From: Hyaloraphidium curvatum
Taxonomy: Eukaryota; Monoblepharomycota; Hyaloraphidiomycetes; Hyaloraphidiales; Hyaloraphidiaceae
Direction: 5' to 3'
Assembly: GCA_025558095.1 (NCBI GenBank)
Contig: JAIVFI010000012.1
Coordinates: 248,001 to 312,000 of the forward strand
DNA: 64,000 nt
Shown: positions 20,189 to 29,480 of the stretch, in pieces
Numbering within the stretch: position 1 is the first letter of the stretch
Layout of the letters: every line of letters starts with the position of its first letter
Made by a program: the position numbers and the translations under genes
Notes under the pieces: generated by a model
Seen by the model: only the letters and a program-made list of their open reading frames with translations
What the model was told of the DNA's origin: nothing
Databases searched by the model: none

Positions 20189-21263
20189 ATGAAGTCCATT
20201 TCGGCTTTCGCGACGTGCCTCCTGTTCTTGGCGTTCTCCGCCACGCTTCTTGGCGCGCCCAAGGCCCAAGCCCAGCAGGACCAGTGCTTCCCGGACCGCT
20301 TTCAATGCCAGTTCCCTCCTTCGGGCCCCAGCGCTACTTGCGTCTGTAACGGAGTGACCCTCACGACCCGCACTCTCGTTCAGGTATGTCTCCGGGCTCG
20401 ACCGACAGCATGCGGCCTGCGCTCAGAGGTGGCTTTCGCAGACCGTCTTCGTCTCCAGCACCGCTACTACCGCCTTTTGTACCCTCGTCGTCCCCGTGAC
20501 ATCTTTTGAGACTTCCATTTCAACCATAACGAGCACCTCGACGGCCGTAGTCGACCCCTCGGGGAGCGCAGTAGTGAGTGAAGTGAACCTGCCCTGAGTC
20601 ATCGGTCGCCGATCTCCTCGCGAACGACGGCATGGCCCGCGGGCACTCCTTTTGCTCACTGCTGATACAATTGCCGCTCCAGGTTGTTTCCACGAGCACG
20701 GTTTACCTCCCGAGCACGATTCCGATCACCACGACGGTCGTCGCCCTCCAGAGCACGCTCGTCTGCAACCCGAGCTACGTCTTCACTGTAAAGTGCCGCT
20801 CGAACTCCTTTTCCTATTGCTGATCCTGGTTTCCGCAGTCCACCATCACCAACACGGCCTCCCTTACCTCGTACACAACGCTTTCCCTCGCGACGCTGCC
20901 CAACCAGCCGCCCGTCCTTGTTTCGGGCACCTTGAGCCTCCTCTACACCTCGATCTCGGTGGTCTACGTCACGCAGACGGTGCGTGCCGGCGCGGCAGCA
21001 ACTTTCAGGGTGGTTTCCGTGCTCACAGCGGTCTGCAGGTCCCCACCAACGCACCGACGGCGACGATCACGGTCCCGACCATCATAACGCAGTACATCAC
21101 GGTGACCTCGGCGACGACAACGACTGCCCCGCCGACCTCGCCGACCGGGACGGCAAGCCGGGCCTTCTTCAAGCGCGATTCCGCCCCCGTGGATGGTGCG
21201 AAGGACGGGAACGGGGAGGAGCCGCTCAAGAAGAAGTTCGTCAGGCTTTTCGGGGTCCATTGA
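20189..21263 (+). CDS. Secreted Thr/Ser-rich protein with Cys-rich N-terminal segment
   Basis: Five exons with introns 20384-20441, 20574-20682 (109 bp), 20788-20838 and 20980-21038; all are phase 0 and give 265 residues. The signal peptide MKSISAFATCLLFLAFSATL ends near AQAQ. A compact Cys segment (QCFPDRFQCQFPP ... CVCNG) follows, then Thr/Ser/Val-rich repeats (TAVVDPSGSAV, VVSTSTVYLPSTIP) likely to be O-glycosylated. A dibasic FFKRD site near the C-terminus resembles a Kex2 cleavage point and the tail is Lys-rich. It resembles in composition the protein at 10064-11246 but I cannot show homology. Secretion is well supported; function unknown. The second donor could also be three bases upstream (GTAGTG). 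Confidence 0.7.
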
Positions 21264-21303
21264 TGGCCACATTGCCCGGATCTGCCTAGCACTTTCGTGC
21301 GAC

Positions 21304-22560
21304 TCATGTACTATCTTTCCCGCTGTAATCGACTTGTTTCTTTTGCTTCGGTGGCCCGGAGGGGAAGCCGTGGAGGCGGAATATTTCGCGAAGGAAGAGC
21401 CGAGCGGTGTCGTCGGCGGAGAAGTCCTTCCGCGCGCCAGCGAAATGAGCCTGCTTGGTCGACCGATCGGCCACGACGAGCACGGCGTCGAATCCCTCGG
21501 ACTGGGGCAGGTCCGTGACGAAGTCCATACTGATCGAACGCCAAGGTCCGTCCGGAATTGGAAGTGGCTGGAGAAGGCCGTGCGGGGCATGGCGCGGGGC
21601 CTTGGTTCGCGTGCACGTCTCGCAGCTCCGAATGTAGCGGGCGACGGTGTCCCAAACACGCGGCCACCAAAAATCTCGCAATATGAGCTCCACAGTCTTG
21701 CGAATTCCGAAGTGGCCGGCAGTAACGGCATCGTGGCGGGTTCGGAGAAGCTCCGTCCGAGACTTGCCGGCCGGCACGAAGATGAGACTGTTGCGGTAGA
21801 GAACGCCATCGAGAAGATGGAAACGAGAAACGGACGCGTCGTGAGCCTCCAGAAGAGCGATAATGCGACGGGCGAATGGGTCCTTGGCCGTATCGCGACG
21901 GATCATGTCCAGGAAATCCAACGAAGTCGCGTGGAGCGCGGCGACCAGGTGCGGCCCGAGGAGCGTGACGCGCTGTTGCGTAGAGACATCGTCGAAGTTG
22001 CCCGGAACGTAGTCGGAGCGGCGAGAAAGCGCGTCGGCGACGACTTGATCGGTGCCGGGTCGATGCTTCAAAACAAAGTCGTAGCCCGCGAGGGTCATGG
22101 CCCATCGAGCCTGACGGCGATTGAGCATCTGCTGCTTCATGAAGAACTCCAGGTTCTTGTGATCCGTGAAGACGTCGACTTTATGTGGGCTACCCTCGAG
22201 GTATCGCCGCCACGCCTTGAACGCGTCGACAACTGCGAGTAGCTCCTTGTCTTAGATCGGGTAGTTGATCTCCGCCGGCTGGAACTTCCGGGAAAGAAAC
22301 GCCACGGGATGCATAAGCCCGTCGTCGGGGGCGGGCTGCGACAGCACGGCTCCGAGGGCGAAGTCGGAAGCATCTGCCTCGACTGTGTACGGAACGGCTG
22401 GATCGGCGTTACGCAGGAACGGAGCCGAAGTGAAAGCGGATTTGAGCGCATCGAAGGCTGCGCGAGCTTCCGGCGTGAAACGGAACGGATCGCCCGGCTT
22501 GAGCTTAGTGAGGTCCGTGAGCGGAATCGCGGGGTGGCAAAGTTCGCGGCACAGCCCGGC
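21304..22560 (-). mobile_element. Truncated Ty3/gypsy retrotransposon fragment (RT tail-RNase H-integrase)
   Basis: On the minus strand a single frame reads from the RT/RNase H junction (IPLTDLTK near 22520, then EADASDFALGAVLSQ) through RNase H, the DALSRRSDY linker, the HH-CC zinc finger (HFGIRKTVEL, RSCETCTRTK) and the start of the integrase core (SMDFVTDLPQ, FDAVLVVADRSTKQ). It stops abruptly after FRLHGFP. One in-frame TAA at 22252-22254 interrupts the RNase H region just after NYPI, where chromoviral elements normally have a sense codon. No gag, protease, catalytic RT core, complete integrase or LTRs are visible, so this is a dead, truncated copy. Codon bias is weaker than in neighbouring host genes, in keeping with insertion. 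Confidence 0.85.
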
Positions 22561-22700
22561 CGGCGGGGTTTGGACGGGTGCCGACGGCCGCAACAACCTG
22601 GGCTTGCCGCAGGGAGACACAGCTCGTGCTGTGGGAGCCACCCGCGTGCGAGTGACCACCGGACGCTTCGCCAGGCGCACTAGGGCGCGTTCGGGTTGCG

Positions 22701-24543
22701 ATGGCCCGGCCTTCGCGGGATTCGGCCCGCGCCAGGTCTGCGCGGTCCGCCGGAGTCGCATTGGTCGTCTTTTCCACCTTCTTGAGCCTCCTCGCCTCGC
22801 GCGCGCACGGAAACGAAATCGTTTGCGGGCTGAAGTACAAGCTGACGACAATCAAAGGTCTCGTCGAAGCGGACAAGAGCGTCGCGCTGTTCCCGGACTC
22901 CATGGTCCGCCCGGCGAGGTCGAATCCCCCCAATCCCCTCAACTGGTTCGGCAAGCCGACGACTCTCGGCAGAGGACAGTTCGGGGTCGTGCGCCTCGCC
23001 GCGTTGAAGGGCTCGGTGGCATCGGACTACGACAAAGAGCTGGCCGGACCGGACCAACCTGCGCCAAAAGAGAGGCTGTTCGTGATCAAGCGTTCCTCCT
23101 ACGAGGCAGAAAAGGTCAACATGCCGGCCATGCAGCGGATCGAATGGGAGAGGGTCACGGCACCTCGGATTATTGAGGCGGTCAATGGCGGGCCGTTCAT
23201 CATCAAGACCTGGGCGACGTGGACGTGGCCGGTGAAGCCGAAACAAGGTTTCAAATTCATTGACATCAACTACGAGCTCTACGCGGCCGTAACGCCTGGA
23301 ACCGGAGACTTGGTCGCCGAAATTGAGGGCAAGGGCAAGTGGTTCCAAACCGGCCAGACCCCCGCGATTCCGCTGGCCAAGGCGCGGGAGCTCATCGCCA
23401 AGCTGGCTCTGGCAATCGGCTACATCCACGGGAAGGGCATCGTCCACAGGGACATCAAGCCGGACAACATTATCATGTCGTTGACCGGGGAGCCGATGCT
23501 TGCGGACTTCGGATCTGCCATTCACGGAAGCGTAGGCGGCTTTGGGTGCCCCGGTCCGCCTATCGTAATTGCGGGTTTGCTCCCTCAATAGGACCTTGCC
23601 AAGTGGACTCGCCAGACCATTATGATCGCGGCTGGCGGGGACCGCCGGTTCACGGCCCCAGAGGTCCGCAGATTCGACTGCACGGGAGGGAGCGCAGCGA
23701 CCGAAAGGAAAGCGCCATGTGGGAACACCGATCTCGGTTGTTGAACGAATCTCTTACTGGCGGATGTCTGCTCCAGATGGGCGAGGTAGCGACTGGTGGT
23801 CCCTCGGAAGTACGTTGTTGGGAGATTCGGTGTTGCCACCCACCAATCTGACCACCGGCGTCCCCTTCAGTCGTCGCCTACTTCATCCTCATTGGCGAGG
23901 CCCCGGGCAAGTTTGTGCCCTACGACAACTTCCCGTTTATCGAGGAGATTGTCTCAAACAAGAACGACGTTGGGGGGTCCTTTTGCTCGGTACGTTCTCT
24001 GCTCTCGTGATGCTGCTCGGAATGCTCATGGCCATACACATAGTGGAGTCCCAAGTATCTGGACGAGACCAAGCTGGCCAAGATCGGGAACGCCAACGCA
24101 ATCGATTTCGTCCGGCGGCTGCTCGTTGCTGACCCGAAAAAGCGGCTCGGCCGCTATTCGTCAAACAAGCTTGTAGTTCAGGGTACGTCATTTTGTCAAG
24201 GTGTTCTATGCTCCCTGATTGAGCTAACTGGCCTCCGTTGCATGGTACGACAGGATACCAGCAGGTCCTGTGCCACCCGTTCCTGAAATCCGTCTCCAAG
24301 AAGCTCCTCCTCCAAACCGGCCTGCGGTTCGCGGAAGCCATCAACGAGCCCATCGCATGGCCGAGCTCGGACGCAAGCAACCCGGACGCGGACTGGGACG
24401 AGCTCGGCATCACGCCGCCGCAGCCAAGTCCGCCGAACCAGCAGCCCCCGGTGATGCAGGACAACTCCCAAGCGCAAAAGAAGAAGAACGTCGAGGACTA
24501 CTACACCACGATGCCGCCCATTCCGGGGGTCACCGATGTGTAG
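22701..24543 (+). CDS. Ser/Thr protein kinase (AGC-like core) with N-terminal signal sequence
   Basis: Six exons; introns 23532-23591, 23719-23776, 23810-23870, 23990-24055 and 24183-24253 give 508 residues. An N-terminal hydrophobic stretch (SAGVALVVFSTFLSLLASRAHG) looks like a signal peptide or anchor. The kinase core has the Gly loop LGRGQFGVVRLA, VIK lysine near 130, HRDIKPDNI near 250, ADFGSA near 268 and TAPEV, and, only after splicing, APYGRGSDWWSLG and LLVADPKKRLG, both AGC-kinase signatures. The C-terminus is a Pro/Gln-rich tail. If the signal is real the kinase would act in the secretory pathway or be membrane-anchored, unusual for this group. It begins 140 bp from the retroelement fragment. 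Confidence 0.8.
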
Positions 24544-24837
24544 TTCTATATCATGCACTTGTATCGTTCAGCTTAAGCGAAAGTCACGTCCGTTTACAGA
24601 TTCGACGACGCTTCACGGGCCCCTCCACCCCACGAACGCGCCGATGATGGCCCCTTCAGCTGCGCCCACATGCCCTCGCCTGCGGGAAGAAGCAGAGAGA
24701 ATGGCACAAGTTAAGAATTGGCGCGACAGGCAAGCACTCCTGCGGATCGCGACTGTCCTGGAACCCACCGGGAAGGCCGATCGCACGCGCAAAGAAAAGT
24801 CTATCTGTGAGTCGAAACCTCTACGGATCCGATCCCT
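24544..24837. other. Convergent intergenic spacer
   Basis: 294 bp between the ends of the kinase and esterase genes; 3' regions by position. No gene seen. Confidence 0.4.
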
Positions 24838-26628
24838 CTACCTGGCCTCCCTGTTCAGCAGGCACAGCCTCGCCACGAACTCGTGCAGCCTGTCCACGAA
24901 CTTCATCTCCCTCCCCCGCTCCTCCGTCCCGTCCGGCGCTACAAACACCCTGTCGATCCCCACCCCCCCGATCCCGTCCCCTCTCGCGCGCAGCCTGTCC
25001 AAGCGGCGCATCCACCTTCCCATCGCCTCCAGCGCCCTCCCCGCCTGCGCGAACCCCTCGACCAGCACGAAATCGTGGCACGCCTCGCCGTACACCTCGT
25101 GGCGCACCCATTTGCGGCCGCGGGCTGCGTTGTCGGCCGCGTACCGGTCCGCGAGGAGCACCGAGTCGTCGAGCATCTGCTCGTGCGAGGCCGACTGGAT
25201 GAGGACGGGGGGGAAGAGGGAGAGGTCCGCGGTGCGGACGCCCGAGACGAGGGGGTGGAGGATGAGGGAGAGGAGGGCGATCTCGGCGGAGAGGCGGGTG
25301 GGTTGGTGCGGGGCGGTGGTGGCGGGACCGGCCGGGCCGGCGCTCCGCGAGGGTGTCGGGGGCGGAGAAGGGAAGGAGCCGTCGCGGCCGAGACTGCTGC
25401 GGGCAGCAAGCGAGCCGTCCAAAGAGGCTTTGAGGGAAGAGGCTTCGGCGGGCGATGGGGGTGGTGTCGAAGGCACGTGCATGCTGAAAGACGATGCCCT
25501 CGTGATGAGTGGATGCCTCCTCGCCGGCCGTGGCAGGCCTCTCGTCGTATGCGGCCCCGCAACCTCTGGATCCAGCCGGGCAAGCCGCTCGCCCGCCGCG
25601 TATGCGGTCCCGAGCCTCGTCTGCCTGGGCACGCTGTCGAAGCCGTTGACGTACGCCCAAGCGCAGTTGATGCTGCCGTCGTAGATCCTGTCCAGCATGC
25701 TGTTCATGACGGTCCGCGGGACGGTGTCGATCCAGCCGTTGGTGTCCCACGACTTGTTGCAGTGCGTCAGGTCGAACCAGCCCGAGTGGAGGATCAGGCC
25801 GCCGGGCATGGCAAAGGCGGGCGTGCGGTCGGGGTTGAGGAGGAAGCTGCGGAGGTAGACGGCGGCGGCGAGGGCGATGTTGCCGCCCGCGCTGTCCCCG
25901 AAGAAGACAAGGTCCTCGGGGTCGTACACGGGGAGCTGGTGGCCCATGCCGATCCTGGCCGCCTTGAAGGCCGGGTTCGATGGGTCCGTGAGGTACAAGT
26001 ACGCGGCAAACACGTCGTGGATGGCGGCCGGCCACGGCCTCTCGGGCGGCTTCCTGTACTCGACCGTGAGCACGTCGGCCTCGGTCTCCTTGGCCATCCG
26101 CGCCGCGAACCCGCGGTACATGGAGATGGTGCAAAATGCAAAGGCCCCGCCATGCACGACGATGATGCACTTGCGCCGCTTGCCCTTCTCGACGTCCACG
26201 GCCGTGTACCACTCGGCCGTCAGCCGGTACTCGTGCTCCTCCTTCCTGGGCAGGGACGGCTTCCCCGAATCCAAGTCAAACTCGACCTCCTCGGGCACAA
26301 AGTATCCCTGGAAGCCCTCGGGGAACATGCGGCGCGTTCTCCGCTCGTGCGAAAGTAGGGATGCCACGTCGACAGTCCACTCGATGCCCAGCACGCGCAG
26401 GCCGTCCTTCTCGGCGGCGGCGATCCTGCCCGCGGCGGCGTCGACGAGCCGCTCGATGCGCCGCACCTTCGGCACGGTGTGTTTGCGCTTCACGTCGAGC
26501 GCGCACTTTGTTGCGGCGACGGTGAGCGCGTACGACAGCGTCCACGACGGCAGCGGCGGGCCGCGCACCGCGAACCGGAACAGCGCGCCGAGCACCGTGC
26601 ACGTGAGCGCGTATAGCAGCTCGAGCAT
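24838..26628 (-). CDS. Alpha/beta-hydrolase esterase/lipase, HSL type
   Basis: 596 residues, intronless, ATG at 26628. The N-terminus is hydrophobic (LLYALTCTVLGALFRFAVRG), a probable membrane anchor. The hydrolase core shows the oxyanion HGGAF box, the nucleophile elbow FFGDSAGGNIAL, and later LIQSASHEQMLDDS for the acid and YGEACHDFVLVEG for the His, all in hormone-sensitive-lipase order. Between residues about 330 and 430 lies a long Ser/Pro/Ala-rich insertion absent from typical family members. Relatives deacylate small esters, sterol esters or neutral lipids at ER or lipid droplets. Substrate unknown; catalytic machinery appears complete. Confidence 0.88.
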   Translation of the reverse strand: MLELLYALTCTVLGALFRFAVRGPPLPSWTLSYALTVAATKCALDVKRKHTVPKVRRIERLVDAAAGRIAAAEKDGLRVLGIEWTVDVASLLSHERRTRRMFPEGFQGYFVPEEVEFDLDSGKPSLPRKEEHEYRLTAEWYTAVDVEKGKRRKCIIVVHGGAFAFCTISMYRGFAARMAKETEADVLTVEYRKPPERPWPAAIHDVFAAYLYLTDPSNPAFKAARIGMGHQLPVYDPEDLVFFGDSAGGNIALAAAVYLRSFLLNPDRTPAFAMPGGLILHSGWFDLTHCNKSWDTNGWIDTVPRTVMNSMLDRIYDGSINCAWAYVNGFDSVPRQTRLGTAYAAGERLARLDPEVAGPHTTRGLPRPARRHPLITRASSFSMHVPSTPPPSPAEASSLKASLDGSLAARSSLGRDGSFPSPPPTPSRSAGPAGPATTAPHQPTRLSAEIALLSLILHPLVSGVRTADLSLFPPVLIQSASHEQMLDDSVLLADRYAADNAARGRKWVRHEVYGEACHDFVLVEGFAQAGRALEAMGRWMRRLDRLRARGDGIGGVGIDRVFVAPDGTEERGREMKFVDRLHEFVARLCLLNREAR

Positions 26629-27487
26629 TGCACCGACAGCGGGGCGGGAACGCCGCGGGGAGGCCGCCGCGGTGGCGCCATGGTTCGAGCGCGACGGTGT
26701 TTTGGAGACGCGTCGGTTGCCGTTTCCAAGCCAAACTCCGCCGACGTTTCAGCTAAGGCCTCCCTTTCGTAGCGGTGACCTTCAATAGAAATGCGTTGGC
26801 ACGGTCCTTGTCTTGCGACGGTGTGGATTCCTCGTTGGGGCCCGTCCGTCCCGTCCTCCCGCGAGCCTGATCTCCATCCGGGCGTCGGCCGACACCCCGC
26901 GCTCTGACGGTCTGTCGCTTTCTGTGAATGCACTTGCCTGCACCTTGCGGGTGCACTTGCTACCATCTACGTCGTCCGATCTTGGCTCCGTCCGTCGGTT
27001 TCCGCGACTTGCCGTTTCGGCCAAATGACAGGGGTTCCGTGAGGATCCCCTAGTATGACGACGCCAATTGAGCAATTGAGGGACATCAAACGCTCACCTC
27101 CGCTGTCCCCTTCAGCCAGCCCTGCCCATCGCCTTCTTCTTCGCCGCTTGACGCTCATACTGGTCCGTTCTTTTCCTGTTCCCCGCCCCACGGCCGTGCC
27201 GTGCGGGGGGCTTTCACGTGGCGCGACCTCGCGACCCACCTCGACAGCAGCCGGCTATGACCTCGTAACCAGAAGCCGGACAGAAATGTCCGTAGTTCAT
27301 TTTTGATCCAAGATAAACACTAGGTGAGAGAGGCGAGGAACCCTTCTTGGATGGCCGTACGCAATGCCAGGCCTTCGGGCCACATCCGAGGGCTGGTGCG
27401 TGACCGTGGGACTGCCGCCCGGCCAAGCCTTGTCTTCGGTTTCTTTGACCCGCTGAAGGTGCAACTGCTCAGTCTAGCGGACAGATT
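26629..27487. other. Divergent intergenic region
   Basis: 859 bp between the start codons of the esterase and GT14 genes, less GC-rich than the coding sequence. Only short frames without codon-use support; it presumably holds both promoters. No RNA gene recognised. Confidence 0.5.
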
Positions 27488-28666
27488 ATGCCGCGGCCTT
27501 TGTTGCCCATTGCGGGTCCCACGGCGCGGGCCCTAGCGGCAGCCAGTGCGCTGCTGGCAGTCAGTGCCCTGCTGTTATCTTTGGCTTCCTGGGACCTCTT
27601 GTGGCGATGGTCTTTCCGGAGCGACCGCGCCAACGGAGCCGTTTCGCGTGCGTTGCCGTCGCATCAAGCTTCTTCCGCCGCCTCAATCGACGCCGGCCAA
27701 CCGCGCGTCACCCCGCGGTTCGCGTACCTGATCCAGGCCGCACGGAGCAACATCGGCCACGTACCGCGACTGCTGCGGGCCATACACCGGCCGGAACACA
27801 CGTACGCCGTGCACGTGGACCGCAAGGCTACCGACATGCCCGAGTACGCGGCCGTGCTGGACCTGGTTTCGCGGGCCCCGTACCGGGACAACGTGCACCT
27901 CATGCCGTCGACCTTGGTGACATACACGGGCATATCGCAGATCCTCAACACCATTGAAGCGATAGAGTTGCTGCTCGGAAAGTCGGCGGGATGGACACAC
28001 TTTATCAACCTGAGCGGGGCCGACTACCCCCTGATTGCCCAGGAGGACTTTGCCCAGATCCTGCGGAACGAGTCTTTGGACGCGCAGGGCCGTCCGACGA
28101 ACGTCAGCTTCATACAAGTGTGGGCCAATTCCCCATCTGCGAAGAGGTGGCACGTGCTGGCCTCGGACCCCGCTCTCCTCGACCTGGACTCGGATATTGT
28201 CGTCCATCATTCGAGCAGGAACAAGCTCGTCCCCAAGCTCCCGTACCTCGTCGGCCCGGCCTGGGTGATCCTGCACCGCGAGCTTTGCGAAAGCATCGCC
28301 GGCTCGCCGGAGATGCGGAGGCTGCTCCTGGCCATGGCGAGCACGAAGGTCCCGGAGGAGGCCGTCTTTCAGAATTTCATCACTTGGACCGAGACGGGCC
28401 GGCGGTTCGCGGGGAAGGTGGCGGATGACTGCCTGCGGTACGACGAGCCCATTCCGGGGGAATCGCACACGAGGTGGCTCGTGAACGCATCGCAGGTGGA
28501 GCGGGCGGTGAGCAGGGGGGCGGTCTTTGCGCGCAAGTTCACGGCGGAGAGCTCGATGCCGGATTACGTGGATCAGCTGCAGAAAGAGAGCAGAGAGCAG
28601 ATCATGGAAGCCGTCAGACGCCGCGTGGAGAGGGCGGTCAAGCTGATGCAGGGGAAGGATGGTTAG
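27488..28666 (+). CDS. GT14 (core-2/I-branching, xylosyltransferase-type) glycosyltransferase
   Basis: 392 residues from the ATG at 27488, intronless. A short cytosolic start and a hydrophobic anchor (LAAASALLAVSALLLSLASW) make it a type II Golgi protein. The catalytic region has FAYLIQAARSNIGHVPRLLRAI, HTYAVHVDRKATD and WTHFINLSGADYPL, the central GT14 block, then HHSSRNKLVPKLPYLVGPAWVIL and the PEEAVFQNFI segment that precedes the catalytic Glu region. Family members add GlcNAc or xylose to glycans or proteins from UDP-sugars. The acceptor here is unknown. Family assignment is firm because the SGADYPL and PEExxFQ landmarks occur in order. Confidence 0.88.
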   Translation: MPRPLLPIAGPTARALAAASALLAVSALLLSLASWDLLWRWSFRSDRANGAVSRALPSHQASSAASIDAGQPRVTPRFAYLIQAARSNIGHVPRLLRAIHRPEHTYAVHVDRKATDMPEYAAVLDLVSRAPYRDNVHLMPSTLVTYTGISQILNTIEAIELLLGKSAGWTHFINLSGADYPLIAQEDFAQILRNESLDAQGRPTNVSFIQVWANSPSAKRWHVLASDPALLDLDSDIVVHHSSRNKLVPKLPYLVGPAWVILHRELCESIAGSPEMRRLLLAMASTKVPEEAVFQNFITWTETGRRFAGKVADDCLRYDEPIPGESHTRWLVNASQVERAVSRGAVFARKFTAESSMPDYVDQLQKESREQIMEAVRRRVERAVKLMQGKDG

Positions 28667-29480
28667 GACGTATTCATACGGCGCAGTCAGCGCTACATAC
28701 AAGCATCCATCATCGGAGCTATTCCCCCCCTGGACCTGGCGGAAGAAAGCGAGCAACGTTGCCAGGATCTTCCGCCGACACGATCTTCAACCGCTCCACC
28801 ACCGCCGGTCGACGTCACAGCGACTTCACGTAAGGTGCTCTCCGTGGAGCAAGCAGAACAAAGAGGAATGTGCTTGAGGTGAAGTGTCGGACTCCAGAAA
28901 GATGTGGAAGCACTAGACCATTGTGCACCACATCACAAGGGCAAATAAGCATAGAAGCAACAAATCGGACAATGGATGCAGCTGCGGAGGCCGAGTATGT
29001 ATTCGATAAGGCTGTCGCACCCCCGCCCGTAGCCTGGCCGCGTTCCTCGGGCAGAGGCGGAGTTCCTCCACTTCACCCTCACGAGTAATCGACCAATGCC
29101 GATGGGGAAGTGCTCGGCTGCTGTTGAGTACTGAGTTACTCCGCAGTGGTGCCGGATAGAAGCGATAGCCGGATGTACGTCGTATGTAGGGCTGGAGTTC
29201 TCAGTTGATTTCTGCGGAAACTGTCTCCCACGGCCGCCGCCCCGGTCCATTAACACGATGGCCACTCCTTTTCAGCTACACGTTCCTGATGTCATAGGAC
29301 AGTTTGTTGCTTTCTTGCCGCGGTTTTTGACGGCAGTGCTTCGCCGGCGTGGATACCCCCCCAGTCGACGCCGGCGTAACGGCGTGGCACCGTCTGCTGT
29401 TGGGGCGGACTGTTTCAGCCCGCGCAGACCGGTTGGCGCACTGCAGGATACCTAGTTTGACCATCGGCATCGGCACGGAA
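28667..29480. other. Intergenic region with a diverged repeat
   Basis: 814 bp with no gene I can support; base composition is less GC-rich than coding regions. Positions 28836-28885 contain a sequence (core GAGCAAGCAGAACAAAGAGG) that recurs diverged at about 31208-31257, so the repeat flanks the next gene on both sides. Confidence 0.5.

Noticed and set aside
20380-20441. A 43-bp first intron in the 20189 gene
   Set aside because: The downstream acceptor at 20441 gives a 58-bp intron, the window's normal size, and the same frame.
21264-22700. LTRs flanking the Ty3 fragment
   Set aside because: No matching direct repeats were found between its ends and neighbouring sequence.
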